NCBI GenBank assembly: GCA_044353855.1
Contig: JBILBF010000002.1
Location: 248,001-312,000, forward strand
Direction: 5' to 3'
From: UKL13-3 sp044353855
GTDB lineage: Bacteria; Bacteroidota; Bacteroidia; UKL13-3
DNA: 64,000 nucleotides
A program made the translations under genes and the position numbers. Each line of letters begins with the position of its first letter. Positions within the stretch are counted from its first letter, which is position 1. This document shows positions 14,983 to 24,517 of the stretch, one piece after another. The notes under the pieces were generated by a model, which had not been told where the DNA came from, searched no databases, and saw nothing but the letters and a program-made list of their open reading frames with translations.

Positions 14983-15705
14983 ATGACAGTAACAGAAAGT
15001 ATACAGTACAGACGCTCTGTAAGACAGTACCAAAATATTCCTATTGATTCGGAAAAAGTGAAACATTGTTTAGAACTTGCAACGCTTGCACCCAATAGTT
15101 CAAACATGCAGCTTTGGGAGTTTTACCATATTACAACACCCGCAGTTCTGAAAAAAATAGCGGTATGTTGTTTGGGTCAAGAATCGGCAACAACTGCACA
15201 ACAAGTTGTGGTGTTTGTAACCAGGCAGGATTTGTACCGAAAAAGAGCCAAAAAAATGCTGGTATTAGAATCACTCAATATTTATACAAATAGTCCTTAC
15301 GAAAAACAACAACCAAGGATTAAAAGATGGACATTGTATTATGGAACAGTGATGCCTTTGTTGTACGCTCGCTTTGGGGGGATACTGGGTTGTGTGCGAA
15401 AATGTTTGGTACACATTGTTGGTTTGTTTAGGCCCATTATTTACCAAGTATCGGAAAATGATATGAGGGTTGTGGTGCATAAAACATGTGCGTTGGCTGC
15501 CCAAACATTTATGCTAGCCATGGCCAACGAACAATATGATACCTGCCCGATGGAAGGTTTTGATAGCAAAAAAGTAATACGATTGTTGAAGTTACCTCAC
15601 GGTTCAGAAATCAATATGGTTATTTCATGCGGCATTAGATCGGAACAAGGTGTATGGGGCGATAGGATGAGAATACCCTTTACTGAAGTATACCACCATT
15701 GCTAA
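14983..15705 (+). CDS. Nitroreductase family protein
   Basis: This 240-residue protein begins with the family's FMN-contact motif YRRSVRQYQ and continues with LATLAPNSSNMQLWEF. The C-terminal part has MEGFDSKKVIRLLKLP and INMVISCGIR, typical of the fold. Compared with NfsB-type enzymes it has an insertion around residues 85-150 rich in basic and aromatic residues. It is almost certainly co-transcribed with the OYE gene just upstream. Both use FMN and reduced nicotinamide, suggesting joint action on electrophiles or nitro compounds. Confidence 0.9.
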   Translation: MTVTESIQYRRSVRQYQNIPIDSEKVKHCLELATLAPNSSNMQLWEFYHITTPAVLKKIAVCCLGQESATTAQQVVVFVTRQDLYRKRAKKMLVLESLNIYTNSPYEKQQPRIKRWTLYYGTVMPLLYARFGGILGCVRKCLVHIVGLFRPIIYQVSENDMRVVVHKTCALAAQTFMLAMANEQYDTCPMEGFDSKKVIRLLKLPHGSEINMVISCGIRSEQGVWGDRMRIPFTEVYHHC

Positions 15706-15781
15706 GCCAAGTAATAGCGTAAAAAGTTTTTTGTTTAAACAATGTAATAGGCAAAAAAAAACAATCTAAACAGTTTAACAA

Positions 15782-16404
15782 ATGGAACCTTATTTTACCG
15801 TTATCATAGCAACCTACAACAGATCGACACTGCTAATAAGAGCGCTTGAATCGTTGATGAATCAAACAGAAAAAGATTGGGAAGCTATTGTTGTGGATGA
15901 CGGAAGTAAAGACGATACGTATTCCCAGTTTTTACTGTACAAAAAAAATATACGCAGGTAAAGTATGTTAAAATTAAACACGGTAACGAGGTTCGCAGCA
16001 AAAATATAGGCATCCTATTATCAACAGGTAAATACATTACTTTTTTGGATTCAGATGATGAATACCATCCAGATCATCTTAAGTCTCGGAAACAACTCCT
16101 CAACCAAAACGCTTCCATCCAATTTTTATTTGGTGGTATTACCCTAATTGGAAACGAATATGTGCCCGACAGGTTTAACTGTTTGAACAAAATTAAGCTA
16201 GACCAGTGTGTTGTAGGTGGAACTTTTTTTATTGAAAGAAAGGTAATGACTTCTTTAAAAGGATTAAAACAACTGCCATTAGGGGCCGATGCCGATTTAT
16301 TTGAACGGGCAAAAGAAGCCCGCATCAATATGATGAAGACGAACCTACCAACGTATATTTACCATCACGAAACAGCGGATTCGATTACCAATACGTTGAT
16401 GTAA
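15782..16404 (+). pseudogene. GT2 glycosyltransferase split by a poly-A frameshift
   Basis: The frame from 15782 encodes a GT-A start (FTVIIATYNR ... IVVDDGSKDDT) but ends at TAA 15959-15961, just after a run of eight A at 15941-15948. In the -1 frame the sequence continues without stop from the A-run through FLDSDDEYHP (the DxD-like metal site) to the stop at 16404. One extra A would give one protein of about 207 residues, or a -1 ribosomal slip on the A-run would do the same. It could be a pseudogene, a phase-variable or slippage-expressed gene, or a sequencing error. Confidence 0.8.
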
Positions 16405-16485
16405 AAAAGGGTGTATCCAACCCACAATTGAGCTACTAAATGATACCTCTTGGACATTGAGTACATTAAGCTGTTAGCACAGCAT

Positions 16486-16896
16486 TTACGATTCAGGATT
16501 TTCTGGATAGGTTTCAACAGCTTCAAGTTCATCGTTTGCAGTTGATGTTGATTCTTTGGCATCGAGCCATTTATTAAGCCACTTAATACCAAAGCTAGCC
16601 AATGCATATTTTGCTGTTGTGCTAATCACTTTTAAGTTGAGGGGTTTGCCACTTGCAGTACCTTTTGCCAGCTCTGCGAGTACGGGCAATAAACCAGGTT
16701 GTATTAAACCCAACGCTACTTTAATGGCGTTGTTGTTTTTAAAGGGATTGATTTCACTCCACACCATTGATTTATAATGTTGCTTAAGATAATTCCAGCT
16801 ATTGTCAAGCTGTACTTCTTTTACCTCAAGTTTATGCTTAATCAATTCTTTTTCAACTCTCAATTCTTTTACATTCCGAATCCTACTAGTCTTCAT
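16486..16896 (-). CDS. Hypothetical protein, third gene of YtxH/holin-like operon
   Basis: This ~136-residue protein has a charged helical N-terminus (RNVKELRVEKELIKHKLEVKE), then a hydrophobic, glycine-containing middle (VALGLIQPGLLPVLAELAKG) and an acidic tail. No named family is recognised. It overlaps the end of the holin-like gene by about 11 bp, so translation is probably coupled. Starts at 16905 or 16923 are possible but extend the overlap. Confidence 0.75.
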   Translation of the reverse strand: MKTSRIRNVKELRVEKELIKHKLEVKEVQLDNSWNYLKQHYKSMVWSEINPFKNNNAIKVALGLIQPGLLPVLAELAKGTASGKPLNLKVISTTAKYALASFGIKWLNKWLDAKESTSTANDELEAVETYPENPES

Positions 16897-17257
16897 CTTG
16901 ATCATTGTAAATAATGGAAACAATTGTATTGGCGATAGGCGTTTGGATAAACCTACGTTTAACTAGCAACAACACACAAACCAATACACCATAAAAAAGG
17001 GCTATCAATCCAAATCCTTTTAGGGTACTGTGAAATACTTCACTAAAGTAAAAGCCAGCAAAAAAACTGGCAAACAAGATGGTAAAAAAAACAACAAACA
17101 ATAACAGTAAAGACGCAATTAATTTTCCGAACATTACAGCAATTTTCTCAACAAACTCAGCTTTAAATAAGTCTAATTTGAGACGCGTGTAGTCGGTTAA
17201 CTCACCTTTCATTTTTTCAGCAATTTCTGCTGCTGAGTATTCTTCTGTTGGTTTCAT
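16886..17257 (-). CDS. Phage-holin superfamily 6-like membrane protein
   Basis: This 123-residue protein starts with an amphipathic region (SAAEIAEKMKGELTDYTRLKLDLFKAE). Two long transmembrane hairpin helices follow (about 45-70 and 83-98) and then a basic tail. It matches the small Phage_holin_3_6/DUF1469-like group that is widespread in non-phage genomes. With no phage genes around and a YtxH gene 3 bp upstream, a role in envelope stress is more likely than lysis. Confidence 0.82.
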   Translation of the reverse strand: MKPTEEYSAAEIAEKMKGELTDYTRLKLDLFKAEFVEKIAVMFGKLIASLLLLFVVFFTILFASFFAGFYFSEVFHSTLKGFGLIALFYGVLVCVLLLVKRRFIQTPIANTIVSIIYNDQDED

Positions 17258-17260
17258 GAG

Positions 17261-17461
17261 TTATACGTTAGCATCTTTGGTAAGGTTGTGCAACCGCTGT
17301 TTTAAATCCGCCAAGTTTTTAGCAGTATCGGCTGTTAAATCCTCCCCTTTTGATTTCAATGTAGCAACCACCTCTTTTCCCTCTTTTGAGGTAAACAACC
17401 AAGTAATACCAGCACCAACTAAAGCACCCGTAATAAATGTAAACCATGAATTATTTTTCAT
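17261..17461 (-). CDS. YtxH domain protein
   Basis: This 66-residue protein starts with an N-terminal membrane segment of the YtxH type (FITGALVGAGITWLFTSKEGKE), then an amphipathic helix (LADLKQRLHNLTKD). YtxH proteins are general-stress proteins of unknown mechanism. It is the first gene of a minus-strand operon with the holin-like and hypothetical genes. A TATATTTG box lies upstream on the same strand. Confidence 0.85.
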   Translation of the reverse strand: MKNNSWFTFITGALVGAGITWLFTSKEGKEVVATLKSKGEDLTADTAKNLADLKQRLHNLTKDANV

Positions 17462-17478
17462 TATCCTCTAATTTGATT

Positions 17479-17486
17479 CAAATATA
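17479..17486 (-). promoter_or_regulatory. Probable -7 element (TATATTTG) of YtxH operon
   Basis: The minus strand reads TATATTTG 17 bp upstream of the YtxH start codon. No TTTG lies at the standard distance, so only the -7 part is supported. Confidence 0.45.
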
Positions 17487-17532
17487 ACATAAAGAAGACT
17501 ACATTTATAGCCAAGTGTAAACCATTTGCAAT

Positions 17533-18543
17533 ATGGAACTCAACAAACTCACGGTTAAAAAATGGCTTGCATTCATTGCCATTAACTTATTTGGCTTAAT
17601 CATCATTTATTTATTACGCGATTTTATCACACCTTTTTTTGGTGCCATCATTTTTTACGTACTGTTCAAACCCTTTATGGACAAGCTGGTTGACAAGTAT
17701 AAATGGAAAGAAAACAGTGCGGTACTGCTCATTATACTGTTGTCGTTTATCAGTGTACTTATCCCAATTATGTCATTAACATTGCTATTGTATTCAAAAA
17801 TATCGGTAGTATTAAACGATCCTTCATCATTAATCAATTTAACACATATTATAGACACCAAAATACAAAACAGTTTGGGTTTTGAACTATTTACAGACGA
17901 CAATATCAACGAATTTAAAAGCAAAGCCAGTAATGTTATTCCTTCAATGTTAAACGAACTAGCTTGGACATTGGGAAATATAGCCATGATGTATTTTATG
18001 TTATACTATTTACTGATTGAACGAAAAAAAGTAACTGCAGAAATAAACACCTATTTACCCTTTGATAAAGCAAATATCGAACTACTTGCGCATGAGCTTA
18101 AATCCATGACACATTCAACTATTATAGGAGTACCAGCAATTGGAATTATACAAGGCACCGCAGCAGGATTAGGGTATTGGATATTTGGATTACAAGAACC
18201 GTTTTTTTGGGCAGTTATCACAGCATTTGTATCCATTTTACCGTTGGTGGGTACAACACTTATTTGGGCACCAGCTGGATTGTTTTTAATAGCCATGGGC
18301 AATACTTGGCCAGGAATTGGGTTGCTTATTTTTGGGGTATTGGTTATCATCAATATTGATAATATTGCACGACTGATGATTCAAAAAAAAATAGCTGATG
18401 TTCACCCCGTCATCACCATTTTTGGTGTTATAATTGGGCTTGGAACATTTGGTTTGCCAGGTTTGGTATTTGGTCCACTAATGCTTGCTTATTTTGTTAT
18501 TTTTATCAAAATGTATATGAAGGTATATCGTGATCAACCTTAG
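17533..18543 (+). CDS. AI-2E family transporter (UPF0118)
   Basis: This 336-residue polytopic membrane protein shows the family's features: paired N-terminal helices, a soluble insertion (about residues 95-140), then MYFMLYYLL, IIGVPAIGIIQGTAAGLGYWIFGL and the C-terminal GPLMLAYFVIF helix. Family members are proposed exporters of AI-2 or other small molecules or ions, and substrate assignment is not reliable. It is divergent from the YtxH operon. Confidence 0.9.
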   Translation: MELNKLTVKKWLAFIAINLFGLIIIYLLRDFITPFFGAIIFYVLFKPFMDKLVDKYKWKENSAVLLIILLSFISVLIPIMSLTLLLYSKISVVLNDPSSLINLTHIIDTKIQNSLGFELFTDDNINEFKSKASNVIPSMLNELAWTLGNIAMMYFMLYYLLIERKKVTAEINTYLPFDKANIELLAHELKSMTHSTIIGVPAIGIIQGTAAGLGYWIFGLQEPFFWAVITAFVSILPLVGTTLIWAPAGLFLIAMGNTWPGIGLLIFGVLVIINIDNIARLMIQKKIADVHPVITIFGVIIGLGTFGLPGLVFGPLMLAYFVIFIKMYMKVYRDQP

Positions 18544-18646
18544 CTCGTACCTTTTATATAATTTTATGCTTCTTTTTAACAATAGCTATTTCACTTTGTA
18601 GTTAACTAAGTTATATTCGGCATTTATTAATATCATTTACATACAT

Positions 18647-20656
18647 ATGTTATCAAACATCATTCGCACCACCTATATTAGTTTAGTATTTAGTATCACT
18701 TCAGCTTGTGCCCACACCAATGATACGGCCAATATTAAAACGTATACCCCAACCGAACAACAAAAAATAACGTATCAAACAGCTATGCAATTTGTGGGTA
18801 GCTACCATTATTCCAAACCACAAATCAATAATGAATTCTCCGAAAAAGCTTTAAAAAACTATATCGAAACACTTGACCCAGCAAAAGTGTATTTTATGGA
18901 GGAAGACATTCAAGCGTTTAAAAAATATGAACACCAATTAGATGAAAGTATTTTTAGTGGTGATTTGGAAGCCGCGTTTGCCATTTTTAATACCTATCAA
19001 CAACGATTAAATGATCGCATTCAGTATTCATTAAGCTTACTTTCATTACCTATAGACTTTAACCAACAGGATTCGTTTGAGATTAATAGAGAACATGCAG
19101 ACTATGTTAAGAACTATAAAGAGTATGATCAATTATGGCAGCAAAAAATAAAGTATGAATTACTTACAACCAAGGGAGGTAAAATAGATACAGCCAATAA
19201 GCATATTAGCGATGTAAAAAAACGCTATGAAAACCTATTGAAATTTGCACAAAAAACCAAAGGAGATGATGTATTTCAGATATACATGAATGCATTAATG
19301 GAAACAACAGATCCACATACCAATTATTTTTCGCCACGCAGTGCCGAAGATTTTAACCAAAGCATGAGCCTTTCCTTAGAAGGAATTGGTGCACAATTAC
19401 AAACAGAAAACGAATACACCAAAATACGAGAGATTATTAAAGGAGGGCCTGCCGACAAAAGCAAACAATTAGTTGCTGGAGATAAGATAACAGGTGTGGC
19501 ACAAGGAAAAGACAGCGACATGGTTAATGTTGTAGATTGGCGAATTGATGATGTAGTAAGTTTAATTAGGGGAAAAAAAGGAACACAAGTACGGTTAAAA
19601 ATTATTCCTGCTGCCGATCCGAGTAGCACAAAAATGGTCGATTTAACCCGAGATAAAATTGTACTTGAAGACCAATCAGCTAAAAGTTCAATCAAAGAAG
19701 TAACACGAAAAGGAAAAAAAATAACCGTTGGTGTGATTACGCTGCCAACATTTTACATTGATTTTGCAGCAGCCTCAAAAGGAGACCCCAATTACAAAAG
19801 CACAACCAGAGATGTTAAAAAACTGTTGTTGGAGTTAAAAAAACAAAAGGTAGATGGTGTTATTATTGATTTGCGAAACAATGGTGGAGGTTCACTTCAA
19901 GAAGCCGTGGAATTAACAGGGCTGTTTATTAAAAAAGGACCCGTTGTTCAAGTTAAATATGCAGATGGAAATTTAAAAGTAGAAACAGATAATGATGGAA
20001 CCATTTATTATGATGGGCCACTAACCGTTTTGGTTAATCGATTTAGTGCTTCCGCTTCGGAGATTTTTGCAGCTGCCATTCAGGATTACAACCGAGGAAT
20101 CATTGTAGGTGAACGAACTTTTGGAAAAGGCACCGTTCAAAACATGGTAGACTTAAATGAGTTTATACAATACAATGACAAAAAACTAGGTCAAGTTAAA
20201 TGGACAATGGCCAAATTTTACCGTGTAAATGGAGGCAGTACGCAGCACAAAGGAGTAACACCAGACATTGAATTTCCCAGTGTTTTTGATGTAAAAAAAT
20301 ATGGAGAAGAAGCCAGCCCATATGCATTGCCATGGGACCAAATAAATGCAGTAACCATTGAATCGAGCAATACCATTACAACTCAAAAAAGCGGTTTAAT
20401 AACCTATCATGAAACCCGCATGAAAACGTCTCCTGAATTCAGCTATTTAAAAGAAGATATTAAACGGATTGTGGCTATCGAAAACGAACACTTTATTTCA
20501 TTGAATGAAACACAATATAAAGCTGAATTAGACTCAGAAGCCAAACAGAAAAAAGACAGAGAAGAAGCCAGAAAAAAAGACAGGAAAAACCTAAAAGATG
20601 CACCTGATTTAATATTAGAAGAAGCAGAAGAAGTAGTAGCCGATTTAAAAAAATAA
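18647..20656 (+). CDS. Tail-specific (carboxy-terminal processing) protease, S41
   Basis: This 669-residue Prc/Ctp-type periplasmic protease degrades proteins from their C-termini. The N-terminus has a signal sequence ending SAC, possibly a lipobox. A helical N-terminal domain, a PDZ domain (about 240-330) and the S41 catalytic domain follow. The Ser-Lys dyad is S469 (RFSASASEIF) and K494 (TFGKGTVQ), 25 residues apart as in E. coli Prc. A charged C-terminal helix (KKDREEARKKDRKN) closes it. sixA follows after 12 bp. Confidence 0.95.
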   Translation: MLSNIIRTTYISLVFSITSACAHTNDTANIKTYTPTEQQKITYQTAMQFVGSYHYSKPQINNEFSEKALKNYIETLDPAKVYFMEEDIQAFKKYEHQLDESIFSGDLEAAFAIFNTYQQRLNDRIQYSLSLLSLPIDFNQQDSFEINREHADYVKNYKEYDQLWQQKIKYELLTTKGGKIDTANKHISDVKKRYENLLKFAQKTKGDDVFQIYMNALMETTDPHTNYFSPRSAEDFNQSMSLSLEGIGAQLQTENEYTKIREIIKGGPADKSKQLVAGDKITGVAQGKDSDMVNVVDWRIDDVVSLIRGKKGTQVRLKIIPAADPSSTKMVDLTRDKIVLEDQSAKSSIKEVTRKGKKITVGVITLPTFYIDFAAASKGDPNYKSTTRDVKKLLLELKKQKVDGVIIDLRNNGGGSLQEAVELTGLFIKKGPVVQVKYADGNLKVETDNDGTIYYDGPLTVLVNRFSASASEIFAAAIQDYNRGIIVGERTFGKGTVQNMVDLNEFIQYNDKKLGQVKWTMAKFYRVNGGSTQHKGVTPDIEFPSVFDVKKYGEEASPYALPWDQINAVTIESSNTITTQKSGLITYHETRMKTSPEFSYLKEDIKRIVAIENEHFISLNETQYKAELDSEAKQKKDREEARKKDRKNLKDAPDLILEEAEEVVADLKK

Positions 20657-20668
20657 ACACCTAAATCG

Positions 20669-21166
20669 ATGATGAAACAACTTGTATTGATGCGCCATGC
20701 AAAAACAAACCAAGCCCATCCAGGCCAACTTGATGTAGAAAGAACACTTACTGAAAGAGGAGAAAAGGATGCATTGGAGATGGGTAAACGTATTCATCAT
20801 CAACAGTTCCACCCACACTTAATTATAACCAGTAATGCAAAACGCACAACTAAAACAGCTAATATAGTTGCTCAAAAACTAACCTACTCAACAGACATGA
20901 TATTGCAAGAACCATCAATGTATATGGCCCACACAGATGATTTGTTGTATCTCATTAGGAATTTAGACAATAGACTAAATAAAGTAATGTTGATTGGGCA
21001 CAACCCTACATTTGCTAGTTTGGTAGGTACCTTAACACCATCCATAATTGAACATATGCCAACAGCTGGAGTTGCTCTGATTTCTTTTGAAACAAGCACT
21101 TGGCAACAAATAAGCAACCACTCAGGGAAACTAGAATGGTTTGACTATCCCAAAAACAACGCTTAA
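20669..21166 (+). CDS. SixA-type histidine phosphatase
   Basis: This 165-residue member of the histidine phosphatase superfamily has the RH signature R9-H10 (LVLMRHAKT), a second arginine in SNAKRTTKTA and a second catalytic histidine in LIGHNPTF. Small SixA proteins remove phosphate from phosphohistidine in phosphorelay proteins. The partner here is unknown. It probably shares a transcript with the protease upstream and priA downstream (40-bp gap). Confidence 0.9.
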   Translation: MMKQLVLMRHAKTNQAHPGQLDVERTLTERGEKDALEMGKRIHHQQFHPHLIITSNAKRTTKTANIVAQKLTYSTDMILQEPSMYMAHTDDLLYLIRNLDNRLNKVMLIGHNPTFASLVGTLTPSIIEHMPTAGVALISFETSTWQQISNHSGKLEWFDYPKNNA

Positions 21167-21206
21167 AACCAACTCATAAACCTATCAATATCCACTAGGA
21201 TACCCG

Positions 21207-23663
21207 ATGAATGAATCACTCGCCACATTTGTACAGGTAATATTACCGCTATCACTTGCCAAACAATATACCTATAGAGTTCCACAGGAATTGGTAGATA
21301 CAATTGCAGTAGGTAAACGCGTTGCTGTTCAATTTGGCAAACGAAAAGTATATGCGGCTATCATTCATTCGATAAGTGATAAACCACCATTAGATTACGA
21401 AGCAAAATATATATTGGATGTATTGGATGAAGATATTATTGTATCGGCTCCATTACTCAAATTTTGGGAATGGACAGCAGCCTACTACCTATGTACATTA
21501 GGAGATGTAATGAAAGCTGCACTTCCGGTTTCCTTCCGCCTTGAAAGCACAACCAAAGTGCGCCTCAATTCCGATTGCGATTTGACAGCTTTAGCATTAA
21601 GTGATAAAGAATACTTGATTATTGAAGCGCTAACGATGCAAGATGAGCTAAACATGGAACAGCTTTCGGACATTGTACAACAGCAAAATATTTTCCCTTT
21701 ACTTAAAAGTTTATATGTAAAAGAAGCCATCTTGTTAACCGAAGAGCTGAAGGAAATATACAAGGTTAAAACCACCACCTGTTTTAAACTAACTGCTGCT
21801 TATGAAAACGAAGAAAACCTATCCAAACTTTTTGACCAACTAGCCAAATATCCCAAACAAACAGACGCTTTATTAGCTTATTTACAGCTTCAAAGAACAG
21901 GTGCACCTATTGAAAAAAATGAGCTTATACAAAAAGGTGGAATAAGTGAAAGTTCCCTTAAAACGCTACAAAAAAATAGTGTTTTTGAAGAGTATAAAGT
22001 ACAAGTAGATCGATTAAAAACGATACCCACACAACAAGAAACATTTACCTTAAACACCTCTCAACAACTAGCAATTGATGAGATACACACACTCGTTGAG
22101 CAAAAGGATATCATACTGATACATGGCGTAACATCCAGTGGTAAAACACATGTGTATGTCAAACTCATAGAAGAAGTAATTGCCAAAGGAAAACAAGTTT
22201 TATTTTTACTTCCCGAAATAGCCCTCACCTCACAAATTGTATCAAGGGTTCAAAAATATTTTGGTCATAAGGCTGTTTCCTTTCATTCAAAATATTCACA
22301 AAATGAACGTTTTGAACTGTGGCATAAAATTAAGCAGGGAGAGGTGCAAGTTGTGATTGGTGCCCGATCAGCAATCTTTTTACCATTTGATAACTTAGGC
22401 CTTATCATAGTTGATGAAGAGCACGAAACAAGCTACAAACAGCATGAACCAGCACCCAGATACCATGCTAGGGATGCGGCCATTATGCTAGCCCATATTT
22501 GGCAATGTAAAACGATATTGGGATCAGCTACACCTTCTTTTGAATCGTATCATAATGCCCAAACGGAAAGGTATGGTTTGGTGAATATGAAACAGCGGTA
22601 TGGAGATATGGATATGCCCGAAATTATCACTGCAAATATTGCGGAAGAAACCAGGGTAAAAACAATGAAGGGGCATTTTACTTCCGTATTATTTAACGAA
22701 ATAGAACGTGCTGTCAACAACAATGAACAAGTTATTTTATTCCAAAACAGAAGAGGATACGCACCCATTTTAGAATGCCAACAATGCCATTGGACACCTA
22801 AATGTACCAATTGTGATATCAATTTAACGTATCATAAATACATTGATTCGCTAAAATGCCACTATTGTGGTTTTACGCAAAAAATACCCAAAGGTTGTCA
22901 TGCTTGTGGCTCTCATCTGTTAAATTTAAAAGGATTAGGAACAGAAAAAGTAGAAGACGAAATCAATATTTTTTTTCCCAATGCCAGGGTTTCAAGGTTG
23001 GATTTGGATGCTTCCAAAACAAAAAACGGACATGAACATATTATACGCAGTTTTGAAAATCATGAATCCGATATTTTGGTGGGCACACAAATGATCAGCA
23101 AAGGACTCGACTTTGAAAAAGTGAGTGTTGTTGGAATAATCAATGCCGACCAATTATTGTTTTTTCCTGACTTTAGAGCACATGAACGAGCGTATCAAAT
23201 GTTAACTCAAGTGAGCGGAAGGGCAGGTCGAAAACATATTAAAGGAAAAGTAATTCTCCAAACCTCGGTGCCCAATCACCATGTAATACAAGAAGTGATA
23301 CACCAGCGTTATGAATATTTATACGCAAATGAAACGGCAGAACGTAAAACGTATGAGTATCCTCCCTTTTTCAGAATTATCAAAATTGTGGTGAAACACA
23401 AAGAGTATCAAATTGCACAAGAGGCTTCCCAACAGTTGAGAAACCTATTGTATAAAAGGTTAGGCGAACATATCATAGGACCTGAAAGTCCTTATGTTTC
23501 AAGAATTCGGAATCAATATATTAAAGAGATGCTGATTAAGATTGACCGGAATTCGACCCATTTACAGGGAATAAAAAAATTTATCCGTGATCAGATATTC
23601 CACATACAATCAACTGCAACATTTAAGAGCGTCATTATTTTTGCAGATGTAGATCCAAATTAA
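21207..23663 (+). CDS. priA: Primosomal protein N' (PriA helicase)
   Basis: PriA reloads the replisome at stalled forks. The 818-residue protein has the N-terminal 3'-DNA-binding region, a Walker A motif with K313 (GVTSSGKTH) and a DEEH box at D403-H406. Eight zinc-ligand cysteines are at 524, 527, 533, 536, 551, 554, 564 and 567. The SF2 helicase motif VSGRAGRK is also present. All catalytic and structural motifs are intact. The stop codon abuts the stop of the convergent AMP nucleosidase gene with no spacer. Confidence 0.97.
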   Translation: MNESLATFVQVILPLSLAKQYTYRVPQELVDTIAVGKRVAVQFGKRKVYAAIIHSISDKPPLDYEAKYILDVLDEDIIVSAPLLKFWEWTAAYYLCTLGDVMKAALPVSFRLESTTKVRLNSDCDLTALALSDKEYLIIEALTMQDELNMEQLSDIVQQQNIFPLLKSLYVKEAILLTEELKEIYKVKTTTCFKLTAAYENEENLSKLFDQLAKYPKQTDALLAYLQLQRTGAPIEKNELIQKGGISESSLKTLQKNSVFEEYKVQVDRLKTIPTQQETFTLNTSQQLAIDEIHTLVEQKDIILIHGVTSSGKTHVYVKLIEEVIAKGKQVLFLLPEIALTSQIVSRVQKYFGHKAVSFHSKYSQNERFELWHKIKQGEVQVVIGARSAIFLPFDNLGLIIVDEEHETSYKQHEPAPRYHARDAAIMLAHIWQCKTILGSATPSFESYHNAQTERYGLVNMKQRYGDMDMPEIITANIAEETRVKTMKGHFTSVLFNEIERAVNNNEQVILFQNRRGYAPILECQQCHWTPKCTNCDINLTYHKYIDSLKCHYCGFTQKIPKGCHACGSHLLNLKGLGTEKVEDEINIFFPNARVSRLDLDASKTKNGHEHIIRSFENHESDILVGTQMISKGLDFEKVSVVGIINADQLLFFPDFRAHERAYQMLTQVSGRAGRKHIKGKVILQTSVPNHHVIQEVIHQRYEYLYANETAERKTYEYPPFFRIIKIVVKHKEYQIAQEASQQLRNLLYKRLGEHIIGPESPYVSRIRNQYIKEMLIKIDRNSTHLQGIKKFIRDQIFHIQSTATFKSVIIFADVDPN

Positions 23664-24437
23664 TTATTCGTACCGTAAGTGTTTAACGGACTCACCAGAA
23701 TCTCTAAGTTCAATAAGCGAATCAATACCAATTTCAAGATGACGGAAAACAAATGCATCTGTAACTGATTTATCACTTTTAGATGTTTTAACACCATCAG
23801 GCGTCATCGGATTATCACTTACCAACAAGAGCGCTCCTTTGGGAATATTATTTACAAAACCGGTAATAAAAATAGTGGCCGTTTCCATATCAATACCCAT
23901 GGCACGTGTTTTAAGTAAATACTTTTTAAACTCTTCGTCATGTTCCCACACACGCCTATTGGTTGTATATACTGTGCCTGTCCAATAATCAACCTCGTGC
24001 TTCACAATGGCTGTTGATACAGCCATTTGCAACCTAAAGGATGGCAATGCAGGAATTTCCTCCATGATATAATCATTGCTTGTGCCTTCACCTCGAATAG
24101 CTGCAATTGGCAAAATAAAATCACCCAATTTGGTTACCTTTTTAAGTCCGCCACATTTACCCAAAAACAAAACCGCTTTAGGCGAAACAGCACTTAATAA
24201 ATCCATACAGGTAGCAGCCATTGCACTACCCATACCAAAATTAATAATGGTAATATTTTCAGCTGTTGCTGTTAACATGGGTTTATCATGCCCCATAATT
24301 TCCACACCAAATCGGGTAGCAAACATTGTTACATAATTGGCAAAATTGGTCAGCAAAATATATTCACCAAAATCAGTTAGTTCTCTTCCGGTATATCGAG
24401 GAAGCCAATCTTCTACTATTTCTTTTTTAGTTTTCAT
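23664..24437 (-). CDS. amn: AMP nucleosidase
   Basis: This 257-residue enzyme hydrolyses AMP to adenine and ribose 5-phosphate. It is of the short form found in Bacteroidota, related to nucleoside phosphorylases. Visible features are INFGMGSAMAATCMDLL, FLGKCGGLKK, GEGTSNDY and the late MGIDMETATIF with LLVSDNPMTPDG. A TATATTCG box (one mismatch from TAnnTTTG) lies upstream of the start on the same strand. It converges with priA with the two stop codons touching. Confidence 0.93.
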   Translation of the reverse strand: MKTKKEIVEDWLPRYTGRELTDFGEYILLTNFANYVTMFATRFGVEIMGHDKPMLTATAENITIINFGMGSAMAATCMDLLSAVSPKAVLFLGKCGGLKKVTKLGDFILPIAAIRGEGTSNDYIMEEIPALPSFRLQMAVSTAIVKHEVDYWTGTVYTTNRRVWEHDEEFKKYLLKTRAMGIDMETATIFITGFVNNIPKGALLLVSDNPMTPDGVKTSKSDKSVTDAFVFRHLEIGIDSLIELRDSGESVKHLRYE

Positions 24438-24517
24438 CTTGCTCGAATATAAACATTAACAAGGCAATTTTCATCCACATCGACATAAATAAATTAGCTG
24501 ACACAATTCTGTTCACA

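Noticed and set aside
16886..17257. Holin-like gene considered as evidence of a prophage
   Set aside because: No other phage genes are nearby and it forms an operon with YtxH; this holin superfamily is common in non-phage chromosomes.
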